From CBDCWA01 sp965223255 (lineage in GTDB: Bacteria; Pseudomonadota; Alphaproteobacteria; Rhizobiales; Hyphomicrobiaceae), in assembly GCA_965223255.1 (NCBI GenBank), contig CBDCWA010000002.1:620001-684000 (forward strand): a DNA stretch of 64,000 nt, written 5' to 3'. The position numbers were made by a program, and so were the translations under genes. Below are positions 27,101 through 35,760 of this stretch, one piece after another; within the stretch, counting starts at the first letter, position 1; each line of letters begins with the position of its first letter. The notes under the pieces are model-generated. The model was given only the letters and a program-made list of their open reading frames with translations. It was not told the DNA's origin and did no database searches.

Positions 27101-27607
27101 CTGCCGAGCCCCAATTCGAAGATCGTCATTTTGGAGAATGTCCGCTCGGCAGAGCGAATAGCAGGCTCTATATCCGCTGTCGATCCAGCTAGAATTAACT
27201 AAGGCAACCAACTGAGCGATCGCACTAACCGCGCAGCTTATCCAATCTTGATCGCCTGAGTGCGCGCACCTTTGCTGTAACGAGCGGAGCCTTGTCGCGC
27301 ATCATCGGCTCATTTGGCATTTACAATCATAAAGCTTATAAATCCGATCAATAATATCCGCCGCTATGGCGTAAATGGTTGGAAAAACCGGGATCGCGAA
27401 GAGTTGATTGTGATTTGTTGTAAGGACCGGATGAGAATGGTAACATGAACAAAAGAATTGGCCCCGGCTCTAAGCAAGCATCCTTCGTCCGCAGTCCAAT
27501 TTCGATGAGCAGCATAAAAGAGTGCCGGTTTTCAATGCAATAGAAAGAGGAAAAGATTGAATTGTAGGCCCATGAATTACACCGCAGAATTTAGTTAGTA
27601 AAAACAA
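27101..27607. other. AT-rich intergenic stretch with an inverted repeat
   Basis: No gene seen. Directly after the stop of the acyltransferase gene, 27101-27109 (CTGCCGAGC) pairs perfectly with 27144-27152 (GCTCGGCAG) around a 34-base loop, but no T run follows. The base composition turns AT-rich from about 27330 toward the methyltransferase gene, where the promoter must lie. Confidence 0.5.
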
Positions 27608-28555
27608 ATGAATTACATAATGACCGAAGTAGGCCGCACGCCCAAAAAAATACTCAAATTCTGTGGTCGACAGTTAGTGAATGCTAGCAAATACGTTTGG
27701 GATAATTTTGTATATAAGTATACAGAATATCGCCCTGTTGCAGGGTTAGGGTCATTAATTTACAAGCACTACGCAAAAAAGCGTTACAGGGTTCAGTCCC
27801 ATGTAACCGTTTTTATGAGAAACAGGACAATGTATGAGGTCCTCGCGGCGGAAATCTCAGGTTGGCCAAGTTCTAAGGAAGTTCGGGTGGCGTCCGTTGG
27901 GTGTAGTACGGGCGCTGAATTGTACTCTCTTCTTTATATCTTGCGGACAGCACATCCAGACCTCAAGTTTGTCGCGCACGGTATGGATCTGAGTGAAGCA
28001 GTGGTTGATGTTGCCAGACGAGGCGAATACAGGTGCGGCAAACCAGCAGCTGATGACGGCCTTTTTATAATTGATCCAGATGACCCCGAGTTTGATGCCG
28101 AGGATTTGGATGATCTGACTGGCATTCTTGAACCAGTGAAGGGCGAACGCTACAAGGTCAGAAGTTTTCTCCAACAAGGTGTCACGTGGCTGGCGGGCGA
28201 CGCGATGGACCCGCAATTGGTGCATCGGCTCGGTACAAACAACATTGTACTGGCAAACAATTTTCTTGGCCCCATGACAGATAGTGATGCGGAGCGCACC
28301 ATTCGCAACATCTTAACGTTGGTGGAACCAAATGGCCTGATCGTACTAGACGGTGTGGATTTAGACCTTAAAGAAAAAATTGTTGAATCAATCGGTTTAA
28401 TCCCAGTAACCAATCGCCTGAGGGAAGTCTATACCACCGATCCAACCAAGTCCGGTTGGCCCTGGGTTAGGTGGGCGCACGAACCCATAAACGAGAACCA
28501 CCCATCGTTTGATTGCAGATACGCATTGATTTTCCGTAAGCCAAATCCCGTATAA
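27608..28555 (+). CDS. CheR-like SAM-dependent methyltransferase
   Basis: The 315-residue protein has the order of a CheR methyltransferase domain: FMRNRTMYEVL (about 62-72, like the FFRN start of CheR), SVGCSTGAELYSL (about 98-110, SAM motif I; CheR has CSTGEEPYSLA), MDLSEAVVDVARRGEY (about 130-145), and a late VLANNFLGPM strand where CheR has RNVLIYF. The chemoreceptor-recognition N-terminal domain is replaced by about 55 basic residues, and no other chemotaxis gene is near, so it probably does not act on chemoreceptors. It may O-methylate a sugar or other metabolite. Its DNA is clearly more AT-rich than its neighbours, which suggests transfer. Confidence 0.75.
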   Translation: MNYIMTEVGRTPKKILKFCGRQLVNASKYVWDNFVYKYTEYRPVAGLGSLIYKHYAKKRYRVQSHVTVFMRNRTMYEVLAAEISGWPSSKEVRVASVGCSTGAELYSLLYILRTAHPDLKFVAHGMDLSEAVVDVARRGEYRCGKPAADDGLFIIDPDDPEFDAEDLDDLTGILEPVKGERYKVRSFLQQGVTWLAGDAMDPQLVHRLGTNNIVLANNFLGPMTDSDAERTIRNILTLVEPNGLIVLDGVDLDLKEKIVESIGLIPVTNRLREVYTTDPTKSGWPWVRWAHEPINENHPSFDCRYALIFRKPNPV

Positions 28556-28827
28556 TCTGATTGAACAACGGCTAAATCGATAGAGTCACATTCGACCGCC
28601 TCATTCCCTTGGCACGGGCCTGACCCAGACGTCCGCATCTTTTTTAGATTTTGAACGATCGCGCATGCGCCGGCTGTCCGGCTCTGCGCCTGCCATTTGG
28701 TGTTGCGCCTTCGAATGTTGGCCATCGCACACCTCCAACTGTGACCACGGTGTGACAAGTCAAGTTCCGGTGCGTTCGATAGCGGCCGGTGCGTTTCTGA
28801 TATTCGAACAATTTCAGCAACTTAATC

Positions 28828-28903
28828 TGGTGGAGCCGAGGGGAATCGAACCCCTGACCTCCGCAGTGCGATTGCGGCGCTCTCCCATCTGAGCTACGGC
28901 CCC
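28828..28903 (-). tRNA. tRNA-Ala(CGC)
   Basis: The 76-base minus-strand sequence folds as a full cloverleaf. The acceptor stem is GGGGCCG/CGGCUCC with the G3-U70 pair that marks alanine tRNAs. The D arm is GCUC..GAGC, the anticodon stem CCGCA/UGCGG encloses the loop AUCGCAC (anticodon CGC), and the T arm is AGGGGUUCGAUUCCCCU. The CCA end is encoded. Its last 17 bases recur at 5360-5376. Confidence 0.97.
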
Positions 28904-29140
28904 ATTGGTTCCGATGATGTAGGAAGTGGCCACCGGCCCTGTCAAGCAATTGAAGCGCCGCGACGTCGGAGCAGGCCAAGTAGCGAAATCAGTTGGTGGT
29001 GAGCGCCCACCAGCACTTGTCGATCGGTCTGGCAATCAGCTAGACATGCCGGTGTCTGGTGGTGCGAGTAAACGCGTACCACGTGATTTCCCTGAACATT
29101 GCTGCGCAATGCCAGCTCAACGACAGGCTGAGATGCTCTC

Positions 29141-29446
29141 ATGATCAGATTGCTCGACTTCATCAGCTACCTCATCACGCTTTACATCTATGTGATCGTT
29201 TTCGCGGTCGTGCTGTCCTGGCTGATATCCTTCAACGTCATCAATGCGTACAATCCCTTCGTGCGCACGCTCTGGCAGGCCGTCAATGCTGTCACTGAGC
29301 CACTTCTGCGGCCCATCCGCCGCTTCATGCCTGATCTCGGCGGCCTTGACATCTCACCAATGATTCTGCTTTTGGCCTGCTTCTTTGTGCAGACGGTGGT
29401 GCTTGGCAATATTCGCGACGCTCTGATCGCAAGTGGGGTCCGGTGA
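29141..29446 (+). CDS. yggT: YggT family membrane protein
   Basis: The 101-residue protein has two hydrophobic segments (about residues 9-29 and 70-90) separated by the family's conserved RPIRR-(F/M)-P loop (PLLRPIRRFMPDLGGLDISPMILL). YggT proteins are small inner-membrane proteins linked to osmotic tolerance and cell division/shape in some bacteria. The downstream genes (a DUF167 relic and folD) match the usual alphaproteobacterial order. The first 31 bases around the start are repeated at 5377-5407. Confidence 0.93.
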   Translation: MIRLLDFISYLITLYIYVIVFAVVLSWLISFNVINAYNPFVRTLWQAVNAVTEPLLRPIRRFMPDLGGLDISPMILLLACFFVQTVVLGNIRDALIASGVR

Positions 29447-29517
29447 TCGACGGTCGCCAACCCGACGCTGGCATCGCGTTCGCCCTACGTCTGACGCCGC
29501 CGGCCCGAGCAGCGTGA
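29443..29517 (+). pseudogene. truncated DUF167 (YggU-like) gene
   Basis: A GTG overlapping the yggT stop codon (GTGA) opens a 24-codon frame that ends FALRLTPPARAA and then a stop. FALRLTPRARxDAI is how DUF167 proteins begin, and a DUF167 gene normally lies between yggT and folD. Here everything after the first strand is missing, and folD begins 24 bases later. So the gene was cut down by a deletion of its 3' three quarters or more. Confidence 0.65.
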
Positions 29518-29541
29518 AATTTTTCAATCGGATGTTACGAA

Positions 29542-30414
29542 ATGACGACTGCTAAGCGAATTGACGGCAAGGCGATTGCCGCGGAGGTCCTGAGAGCCGT
29601 GGCCCATGACGTGGGCATCCTGAAGGCGCAGAACGGAATAGAAGTTGGGCTTGCTGTGGTATTGGTCGGGGAGGATCCGGCCAGTCAGATTTATGTGCGC
29701 AACAAGGCCCGCCAAACCATTGAAGCCGGTATGGTGTCGTTCGAACACAAGCTGCCGGCAGAAACATCGCAAGCAGACCTTTTGGCGCTCATCGAAGCAC
29801 TCAACAACGATAATCGCGTGCATGGCATCCTCGTGCAGTTGCCATTGCCAGCCCAAATCGATCCCCATCGTGTCATCGCCGCCATTGATCCCGACAAGGA
29901 TGTCGATGGCTTTCACCCGATAAACGCCGGGCGTTTGGCCACCGGCCAACCGGGTCTGGTGCCATGCACGCCCACGGGTTGCGTGATTTTGGCCCGCAAA
30001 GCCGTGGGTGACCTAGCAGGTCTCCACGCAGTGGTGATTGGCCGTTCCAATATTGTTGGCAAGCCTGTTGCGCATCTTCTGCTTGCAGAGAACTGTACTG
30101 TGACCATCGCCCATTCCCGCACACGCGATCTTCCCGGCGTCGTAAAGCAAGCCGACCTTGTGGTCGCAGCGGTCGGGCGGGCCGAGATGGTTCGCGGCAC
30201 CTGGATCAAGCCGGGAGCCACGGTTATTGATGTTGGAATAAACCGTATCGAAGGTCAGTCTGGCAAAAAAAAGCTGGTGGGCGATGTCGCCTATGACGAA
30301 GTTGCCGCTGTCGCTGGCGCGATCACGCCGGTGCCCGGCGGCGTAGGCCCAATGACTATTGCCTGCCTTCTCCAAAATACGGTCAAAGCCGCGCAACTTA
30401 AGGCAGGCCTTTGA
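29542..30414 (+). CDS. folD: bifunctional methylenetetrahydrofolate dehydrogenase/cyclohydrolase
   Basis: The 290-residue FolD converts 5,10-methylene-THF to 10-formyl-THF in one-carbon metabolism. Family motifs are all present: the YVRNKARQTIEAGM segment with the catalytic Lys, VQLPLP, DVDGFHPINAGRL, PCTPTGC, the NADP-binding VIGRSNIVGKPVAHLLL and the C-terminal PVPGGVGPMTIACLLQNT. Length is normal for the family. It follows the yggT/DUF167 remnant on the same strand and is convergent with the glutathione transferase gene. Confidence 0.97.
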   Translation: MTTAKRIDGKAIAAEVLRAVAHDVGILKAQNGIEVGLAVVLVGEDPASQIYVRNKARQTIEAGMVSFEHKLPAETSQADLLALIEALNNDNRVHGILVQLPLPAQIDPHRVIAAIDPDKDVDGFHPINAGRLATGQPGLVPCTPTGCVILARKAVGDLAGLHAVVIGRSNIVGKPVAHLLLAENCTVTIAHSRTRDLPGVVKQADLVVAAVGRAEMVRGTWIKPGATVIDVGINRIEGQSGKKKLVGDVAYDEVAAVAGAITPVPGGVGPMTIACLLQNTVKAAQLKAGL

Positions 30415-30438
30415 CCGCCTCTAGCGCGATGGCGTTGA

Positions 30439-31056
30439 TTAATAAGGCCCCCATGCGCGCGCCACAGCTGGTCGTGCGGCGATCGCGTCGTGCCACCGTG
30501 CAACGTTGGGATAATCACCAAGTCCGATATCGTTGACACCGTGGACATGGACGTCCGGATAAATCGAAATATCTGCAATCGAATAAGCGCCAGCCATATA
30601 TTCGTTTTCGCCAAGGTGACGGTCGAGTGTCTGCAGCATATCGCGAAGCACTGTGTCGTAGTGCTTTTTTGCGGCCGGCACATCTTCACTTGAGCGAATG
30701 TGAAAAAAGCCGAACTGCTGGGCCAGCGTTGTGAACGTCGCCGAGCCATAAAAGAGCCACTGGTCAACCTTGACTCGTTGGATAGGGTCTGTGGGATAGA
30801 GATCACTCCCGGCCTTTTCCATCAAATATTTTAGAATGGCGCCGGATTCGCACAGCGATATCGTCTGTCCGCCAGGCCCGTCATGATCAACAATAGCTGG
30901 GATTTTGTGGCCAGGGCTGATTTTGAGATACTCTGGCGCGAACTGTTCTTTCGCCCTTAGATTGACCGGCTTAAGCGTGTGGGGGAGGCCGCTTTCTTCC
31001 ATACCCTGCCGCGCCTTATAGCCATTATCGGTTGTCCAGAAGTAAAGGTCGATCAT
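30439..31056 (-). CDS. glutathione S-transferase (YfcG/YghU-like)
   Basis: With its start at 31056, where GGGAGAAG lies before the ATG, the protein is 205 residues. The N-terminal thioredoxin-like domain begins MIDLYFWTTDNGYKAR, where Thr-x-Asn near residue 10 is the glutathione-contacting site of the Nu class, and has the KIPAIVD cis-Pro loop and the ESGAILKYL motif. The helical C-terminal domain has SIADISIYPDV. Nu-class enzymes act as disulfide-bond reductases with glutathione. The frame extends 16 codons upstream without support. Confidence 0.9.
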   Translation of the reverse strand: MIDLYFWTTDNGYKARQGMEESGLPHTLKPVNLRAKEQFAPEYLKISPGHKIPAIVDHDGPGGQTISLCESGAILKYLMEKAGSDLYPTDPIQRVKVDQWLFYGSATFTTLAQQFGFFHIRSSEDVPAAKKHYDTVLRDMLQTLDRHLGENEYMAGAYSIADISIYPDVHVHGVNDIGLGDYPNVARWHDAIAARPAVARAWGPY

Positions 31057-31165
31057 CTGCTTCTCCCACGCTGAATAGAATATAGGCTCAGACAGCATTA
31101 GCACGCTCGAGGTCGGTTCGAATAGGCGTTGATGCTTGGCTTTGAAAACCTTGGCAATCTTGCGC

Positions 31166-32461
31166 TTATCGCGAGCTATTATAATCGTCGATCTGCATCA
31201 GATTGCCATAAGCAAGCGCCAGAATTATGCTCCACATGCCGACCCGGGTCATCATTGACGACTCTGCGTAACTAATCACGAAAAGCGTCGCAATTACCAC
31301 GAAGGGAAATACGAAAACCGCGGCAGCCGAAGGTTTGGCGCGCAGCACGGCACCAACGGCCTTTGCAAATATGGCGAGGTGAATATAAATAACGACAGCC
31401 GCACCCAAATAGCCGAACGCTACGATCTGATCCAGTACGCCGTTGTGTGCTTCCTTAAGTGCTATTCCAGAAAGTAGCTCCAGTTGATAAGAGAGCGCAT
31501 GATGGCCTGCAACAAAACCGTAACCTATGAGATAGCTTCCAGAGTTGACCACGGCCAAAACGTGAGGCCAGTAATCCGTCCGGCCTGACAAGTCCCCTGA
31601 TTTGCCTAGCATGCTCGCAAGATGATTTAGCGCACCTGAGTACATTAGATAAAGTAGCAGCGCTACACAGATCACAAGTAGACGAGAAGACGATTTCCTC
31701 ATTTCAACGCTAGAAGTCGCAACTATTTTTGCGGAAAATCCTAGTCCGAGAATTGATATTAGTGCCATTATCCCAGTTGCAGATCCCGACTGGTACAGGC
31801 AAGTGGCTGATGAGGAGATTGCAACGAGATAACTTATTGGGTTTGAGAACACTCGTCGGCCAACAAATAAAATAAGACCAAGACACGCGCCGGAGAAAAT
31901 GCCTAGTCCTACCTTGTGGCCTAAAACACCACGCCATAAGCCAGCGTGTGCGGCCTGGGTTGCGTCGGTAGCTTGATGAATCCCCTGCAAGGGATAAGCT
32001 GTTGCCCAGATGACCGACAATATGCAAATCGCAGACATCGAGCGTATGAAGATCTTTCCGGAATCTACAATACCAAGTTTTCCAGAAATGAGGATGCCAA
32101 GCAGCATCGCAAACAATAACTGAATGCTTTGACGGAAAGTGAACTGTGGGTCGGTCGACCAAAGTGTAGAAAGAGCAGCGAGTGCAAAGAGAATCAATAA
32201 CAATCGACAGCGAAGTGCGAGCGCAAATACATATTTGTCGCGCATCACCATCACTGAAATCGTAACCCCGAAAAGCAAAAGTAAGTTGGAAGCAGCGCTC
32301 GGCCAGATCACGCCCAATACACCCAAATATGAGATGAGGAATACGTGCAGCAGGCCGCGCAATAACGGGTTAGACTTGCCACTATTGATCACGCGGCGCG
32401 CAGGGCGAGCGCGCACCGCACGCGTGCCTGTCATCGACAAGGCGTGACTGCCGTTGGGCAT
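31166..32461 (-). CDS. O-antigen ligase / Wzy-type polymerase family protein
   Basis: This multi-pass membrane protein (about 431 residues from 32461) has ten or more hydrophobic helices and the Wzy_C signature: a large periplasmic loop with SGRTDYWPHVL (about residue 290) and EAHNGVLDQIVAFG (about 335). Proteins of this family polymerise repeat units of exopolysaccharide or O-antigen, or ligate them to an acceptor. In this setting, with Wzx and Wzc genes at the right of the window, it is a good candidate for the polymerase. The start is uncertain: in-frame ATGs lie at 32461, 32479 and 32602, of which 32461 has the only GAGG-like site. Confidence 0.88.
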   Translation of the reverse strand: MPNGSHALSMTGTRAVRARPARRVINSGKSNPLLRGLLHVFLISYLGVLGVIWPSAASNLLLLFGVTISVMVMRDKYVFALALRCRLLLILFALAALSTLWSTDPQFTFRQSIQLLFAMLLGILISGKLGIVDSGKIFIRSMSAICILSVIWATAYPLQGIHQATDATQAAHAGLWRGVLGHKVGLGIFSGACLGLILFVGRRVFSNPISYLVAISSSATCLYQSGSATGIMALISILGLGFSAKIVATSSVEMRKSSSRLLVICVALLLYLMYSGALNHLASMLGKSGDLSGRTDYWPHVLAVVNSGSYLIGYGFVAGHHALSYQLELLSGIALKEAHNGVLDQIVAFGYLGAAVVIYIHLAIFAKAVGAVLRAKPSAAAVFVFPFVVIATLFVISYAESSMMTRVGMWSIILALAYGNLMQIDDYNSSR

Positions 32462-32879
32462 TATGGAGCTGCCTCTCATTGTGCCGTGCGGCTTGCAGTG
32501 AACACCGCGGTGAATTTGGGCCACAAGATAACAAGTCCACGATTGGGCACACCGTGTCCTCTGAATCAAGGTTAATTTCCTGAAGTCGGTTGTCGGCGGC
32601 ACGTTCTGGGATAGCTTATTGAGTGTGCTTGCAACGACGGAAAGGACGTTCTGTCAAAAACAATAAGTTGCCTGCTCAAAGGATTGTAAACCGAGACTGT
32701 TGTGGTACATCTCCTATCAATCCGAAAGTCATGTCCAATATTCGAATAAGCCAAAGCGAAAGTATTAGGCGCGATTCAGAATAGGCTATCCAGAAGCGTT
32801 GACTTGGTGACGATAGTTATCTGTTCACCCACCTTCAATTGCATCCGTTAACCTCCCGAAGCATGTTGTAAGGAATGTC
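32462..32879. other. divergent promoter region, no gene seen
   Basis: About 420 bases between the divergent polymerase and acyltransferase genes. A TTAACCT sequence at 32848-32854 lies 26 bases before the acyltransferase start and resembles one arm of the sxtJ operator candidate. An AAGGA site at 32870 serves the acyltransferase ATG. Confidence 0.45.
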
Positions 32880-34052
32880 ATGGAAATTAGCCTGACTGAG
32901 GATATTGAGAACATTCCAAACAGCCTTCGTGCAAGGCTTTCCGCGCGGAACGAGACGGATTTTTTCAGCAGCCTTGCGTGGTATCAGGCATTCGCGGGAT
33001 CTTGTATTGAAACGCGGGCAAAACCGCTATTTCTGTGTGGCACGGGGCATTATCCAAATGGAGAAGCATTTCTGTTTCTGCCCATGCGCACTCCGGCGGG
33101 TCAACCAAGTTCAGACCTTCCTCAATCGCTGACGCGAGGTGAGACAGTCGCGAGTATGACCAATTACGAATCAGTATACATGGATCCAATATTGGAATAC
33201 TCGCCGTTGGACCACTCAAGAGTTTTGAGTGACTTGCAAAGTTTCTCACGTAGGATGCAGAAATTTTTGGTTGCTGATTTCAACCATTGCGATCCTAGGA
33301 CTGATGCGCAAGACAAAATTGTTACGATTTTGAAAGCGCTTGGGTATTCGGTTCGCAAGTACTCGTTTAGAAATATGCTTTACGAGACAGTGGACGGACA
33401 AAGTTATGCAGGGTATCTGAGCAGCCTTTCCAAGAGCCTACGATCAAATTTAAATACGTGCAGCAACCGGATTTCGCGCGCGGGGCGCGTGGAGTGCGAA
33501 ATCGTATCCGGCGATTGTCAAAACCATCATATTAAGGCAGTCTTTGCTGTTCATGCGGCCAGTTGGAAGAATGATGAGCTATTCCCGGATTTTACAAGGG
33601 CAATCATCGAAGCAGCTGCCCGATGTGGCACTCTCAGATTGGGTATACTTAAGTTAGATGGCGAGCCAATTGCTGTCCAAATCTGGATTGTTTCAGGTGG
33701 CACGGCGACCATCTATAGGATCCATTACATTCAGGAATATGCGCACCTGAGCCCAGGGACTGTGCTTCAAAGCAAAATGCTGGAGCACATCATCGATGTA
33801 GATCAAGTAAAAGAGATCGATTTTGGCATTGGTGATGAAGGACATAAGGCTAGATGGTTGACCCAACGACGCACAGTAGGCGGAGTGGTTGGATTCGATC
33901 AAAGCTCAATAAGCGGCAGGCTGCGCCACCTGCATTATAGATCGATTGTCAATCTTAAACAGGCAGCTCGCAAAGGATTCGACACTCTCAATAGTGTAGC
34001 GCCCGAGCTCGCGCACAAGATCAAGGCCAGATACCGAAGACACTTTTCTTAA
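32880..34052 (+). CDS. FemAB-like (CelD/BcsL family) N-acyltransferase
   Basis: The 390-residue protein is a second PF13480-type acyltransferase. The middle has YLSSLSKSLRSNLNTCSNRI (about residues 178-197), matching the family's S(R)xxRxxxxR helix, followed by HAASWKNDELFPDF, then LRLGILKLDGEPIAVQIWI, YRIHYIQEYAHLSPGTVL and IDFGIGDEGHKARW, the C-terminal GNAT-like strand-helix set with the acyl-CoA-site Pro-Gly. Such enzymes are common in polysaccharide loci, where they acylate amino sugars. An N-acetylated or N-aminoacylated sugar is a reasonable target, given WecB/WecC and two deacetylases downstream. Identity to the member at 25964 is low. Confidence 0.85.
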   Translation: MEISLTEDIENIPNSLRARLSARNETDFFSSLAWYQAFAGSCIETRAKPLFLCGTGHYPNGEAFLFLPMRTPAGQPSSDLPQSLTRGETVASMTNYESVYMDPILEYSPLDHSRVLSDLQSFSRRMQKFLVADFNHCDPRTDAQDKIVTILKALGYSVRKYSFRNMLYETVDGQSYAGYLSSLSKSLRSNLNTCSNRISRAGRVECEIVSGDCQNHHIKAVFAVHAASWKNDELFPDFTRAIIEAAARCGTLRLGILKLDGEPIAVQIWIVSGGTATIYRIHYIQEYAHLSPGTVLQSKMLEHIIDVDQVKEIDFGIGDEGHKARWLTQRRTVGGVVGFDQSSISGRLRHLHYRSIVNLKQAARKGFDTLNSVAPELAHKIKARYRRHFS

Positions 34053-34461
34053 TCACGCACTTTGAGGAGGTGAATTGCACTGGTCTGATCTGTACGTCTC
34101 CCACGCAAGAGGGTTGCAGCGATTCCGCTTTTTGCTGCAATGGCACCACTGAAACAAGTCGCTCTTCTGGCGCTCGATCAGTGAAAATTCATTCGCCTGT
34201 CCCTTGACGAAGCACCATATCTCACACCGCTGTCAAAACGCGAAACCGCACTCATCTAAACATCAGTCATTACGTCCAACGGCCCCCTGGCAACCCTGTT
34301 GCCTGTCGATGATCCGTCTCGTGGGGACAGACAAGCTCACAAATTAACGAATTTTATCACAATTTCAGAGCGGCTTGCGTCTTTCGATTAAAACTATGGT
34401 CGGAAACAAGGTTTCTACGATTCAAGGATAATGCGCGATCAAGGGCGCACGGCGGGGACGC
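34053..34461. other. intergenic stretch upstream of wecB
   Basis: About 410 bases. A GAGGAGG at 34065-34072 precedes only a 25-codon frame starting TTG and is probably fortuitous. The AT-rich segment 34330-34400 is the likely wecB promoter region. Confidence 0.45.
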
Positions 34462-35634
34462 ATGCCGGACGGTACAAGTACTCATGCGCGACGGATTTTG
34501 TGCCTAGTGGGCACCCGGCCGGAGTGCGTAAAGATGGCACCGGTCATCAAGGCGCTACGCCAAGAGAGCTGGGCAGTCGTCGATGTTGTCAGCACCGGCC
34601 AGCACCGCGAGCTTGTGCATCAGACGATGGGGCTCTTTGAGATCGGGATCGACTATGATCTCGACGTTATGCAGCACAATCAATCGCTGGCTGGTTTGAG
34701 CGGCAGGATCTTTTCCCGTCTGGATGAGGTCCTCGGCAAGGTCGAATACGATCTGGTCTTGGTGCAAGGCGACACGACGTCGGTAATGATCGCCTCTTTG
34801 GCTGCATTCTATCGCCAGATTCCGGTTGGTCACGTTGAGGCTGGCCTTCGTACCCACGATTTGTCGAAGCCTTTTCCTGAAGAATTAAACCGACGTGTGA
34901 CCGGTCTCGTGACCAAATTGCATTTCGCGCCGACCGTTCGCGCACAGCGCAATCTGATCAATGAAAGCGTCGATGCCGACACCGTTCATGTTACGGGTAA
35001 CACGGTCATCGACGCGTTGCTGGAATTTGCGGGCCGTCCCAATGATTGTTCTTACCCGAGGCGCGAGGGTCATCGCCTGGTCTTGATAACGGCACATCGC
35101 CGCGAAAACTTCGGTCAACCCATCACAAATATTTGTCACGCGATCAGCGCCCTACATGATGCCAACCCAGATGTGGAATTTGTCTACCCGGTCCACCCAA
35201 ATCCGAATATCAGCGTTCCCGTCAATCGATACTTGTCAGGTTTGGATCGCGTCCACCTGTTACCGCCAGTCGATTACTTGACCTTGGTCGGCTTAATGGC
35301 GCGGGCCGATTTGGTATTGACCGATAGCGGCGGCATTCAGGAAGAAGCACCGGCACTTGCCAAGCCGGTGCTCGTCTTGCGCGAAGAAACGGAGCGCCCG
35401 GAAGCCGTAGAGGCCGGCGTTGCACGCCTCATCGGTACCGATCGCACCGGTATCTACGACGCGGTCACCGAATTGCTCAGCAATGAAATTGTCTATCGCA
35501 AGATGGCCCGCGGTGGCTCGCCTTATGGCGACGGTCACGCCAGCCAACGCATCGCAAAGATCTGCCGAGATTATTTCGGCAGCGACGTCCAACAACCACA
35601 GGGTCTGCAATCGAACGAACTTGGATTGAGGTGA
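34462..35634 (+). CDS. wecB: UDP-N-acetylglucosamine 2-epimerase
   Basis: The 390-residue enzyme converts UDP-GlcNAc to UDP-ManNAc. Family motifs are all visible: GTRPECVKMAPVI near the N-terminus, VQGDTTS (about 100), HVEAGLRT (about 122), the UDP-site Arg in TAHRREN (about 212), HPNPN (about 238) and TDSGGIQEEAPAL plus ETERPE in the C-terminal domain. It is followed 126 bases later by wecC, so the pair should supply UDP-ManNAc and UDP-ManNAc uronic acid for the polysaccharide. A GGGGAC sequence before the ATG is a modest ribosome site. Confidence 0.96.
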   Translation: MPDGTSTHARRILCLVGTRPECVKMAPVIKALRQESWAVVDVVSTGQHRELVHQTMGLFEIGIDYDLDVMQHNQSLAGLSGRIFSRLDEVLGKVEYDLVLVQGDTTSVMIASLAAFYRQIPVGHVEAGLRTHDLSKPFPEELNRRVTGLVTKLHFAPTVRAQRNLINESVDADTVHVTGNTVIDALLEFAGRPNDCSYPRREGHRLVLITAHRRENFGQPITNICHAISALHDANPDVEFVYPVHPNPNISVPVNRYLSGLDRVHLLPPVDYLTLVGLMARADLVLTDSGGIQEEAPALAKPVLVLREETERPEAVEAGVARLIGTDRTGIYDAVTELLSNEIVYRKMARGGSPYGDGHASQRIAKICRDYFGSDVQQPQGLQSNELGLR

Positions 35635-35760
35635 GAGACGGTCCTTCAGGCTAATCGTATTTGTCAAAAAACTGACGTTTCTTATTGTTTAATATATGAT
35701 TTATTTCACCGGCGCCTCGCGCTCTGTATTTCAGTCAGTCATCATAGGGTTGAAGTTATT

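Noticed and set aside
27101..27152. Intrinsic terminator after the acyltransferase gene
   Set aside because: The 9-bp arms are separated by 34 bases and no T run follows, so it is not a normal terminator.
5360..28844. A 23.5 kb genomic island bounded by 17-bp tRNA-Ala repeats
   Set aside because: No integrase or mobility gene lies inside, and the left repeat is fused to a yggT fragment, which a simple integration would not produce. Kept only as a finding to check.
34065..34140. Short gene after GAGGAGG upstream of wecB
   Set aside because: It would start at TTG and encode only 25 residues without similarity to anything known.
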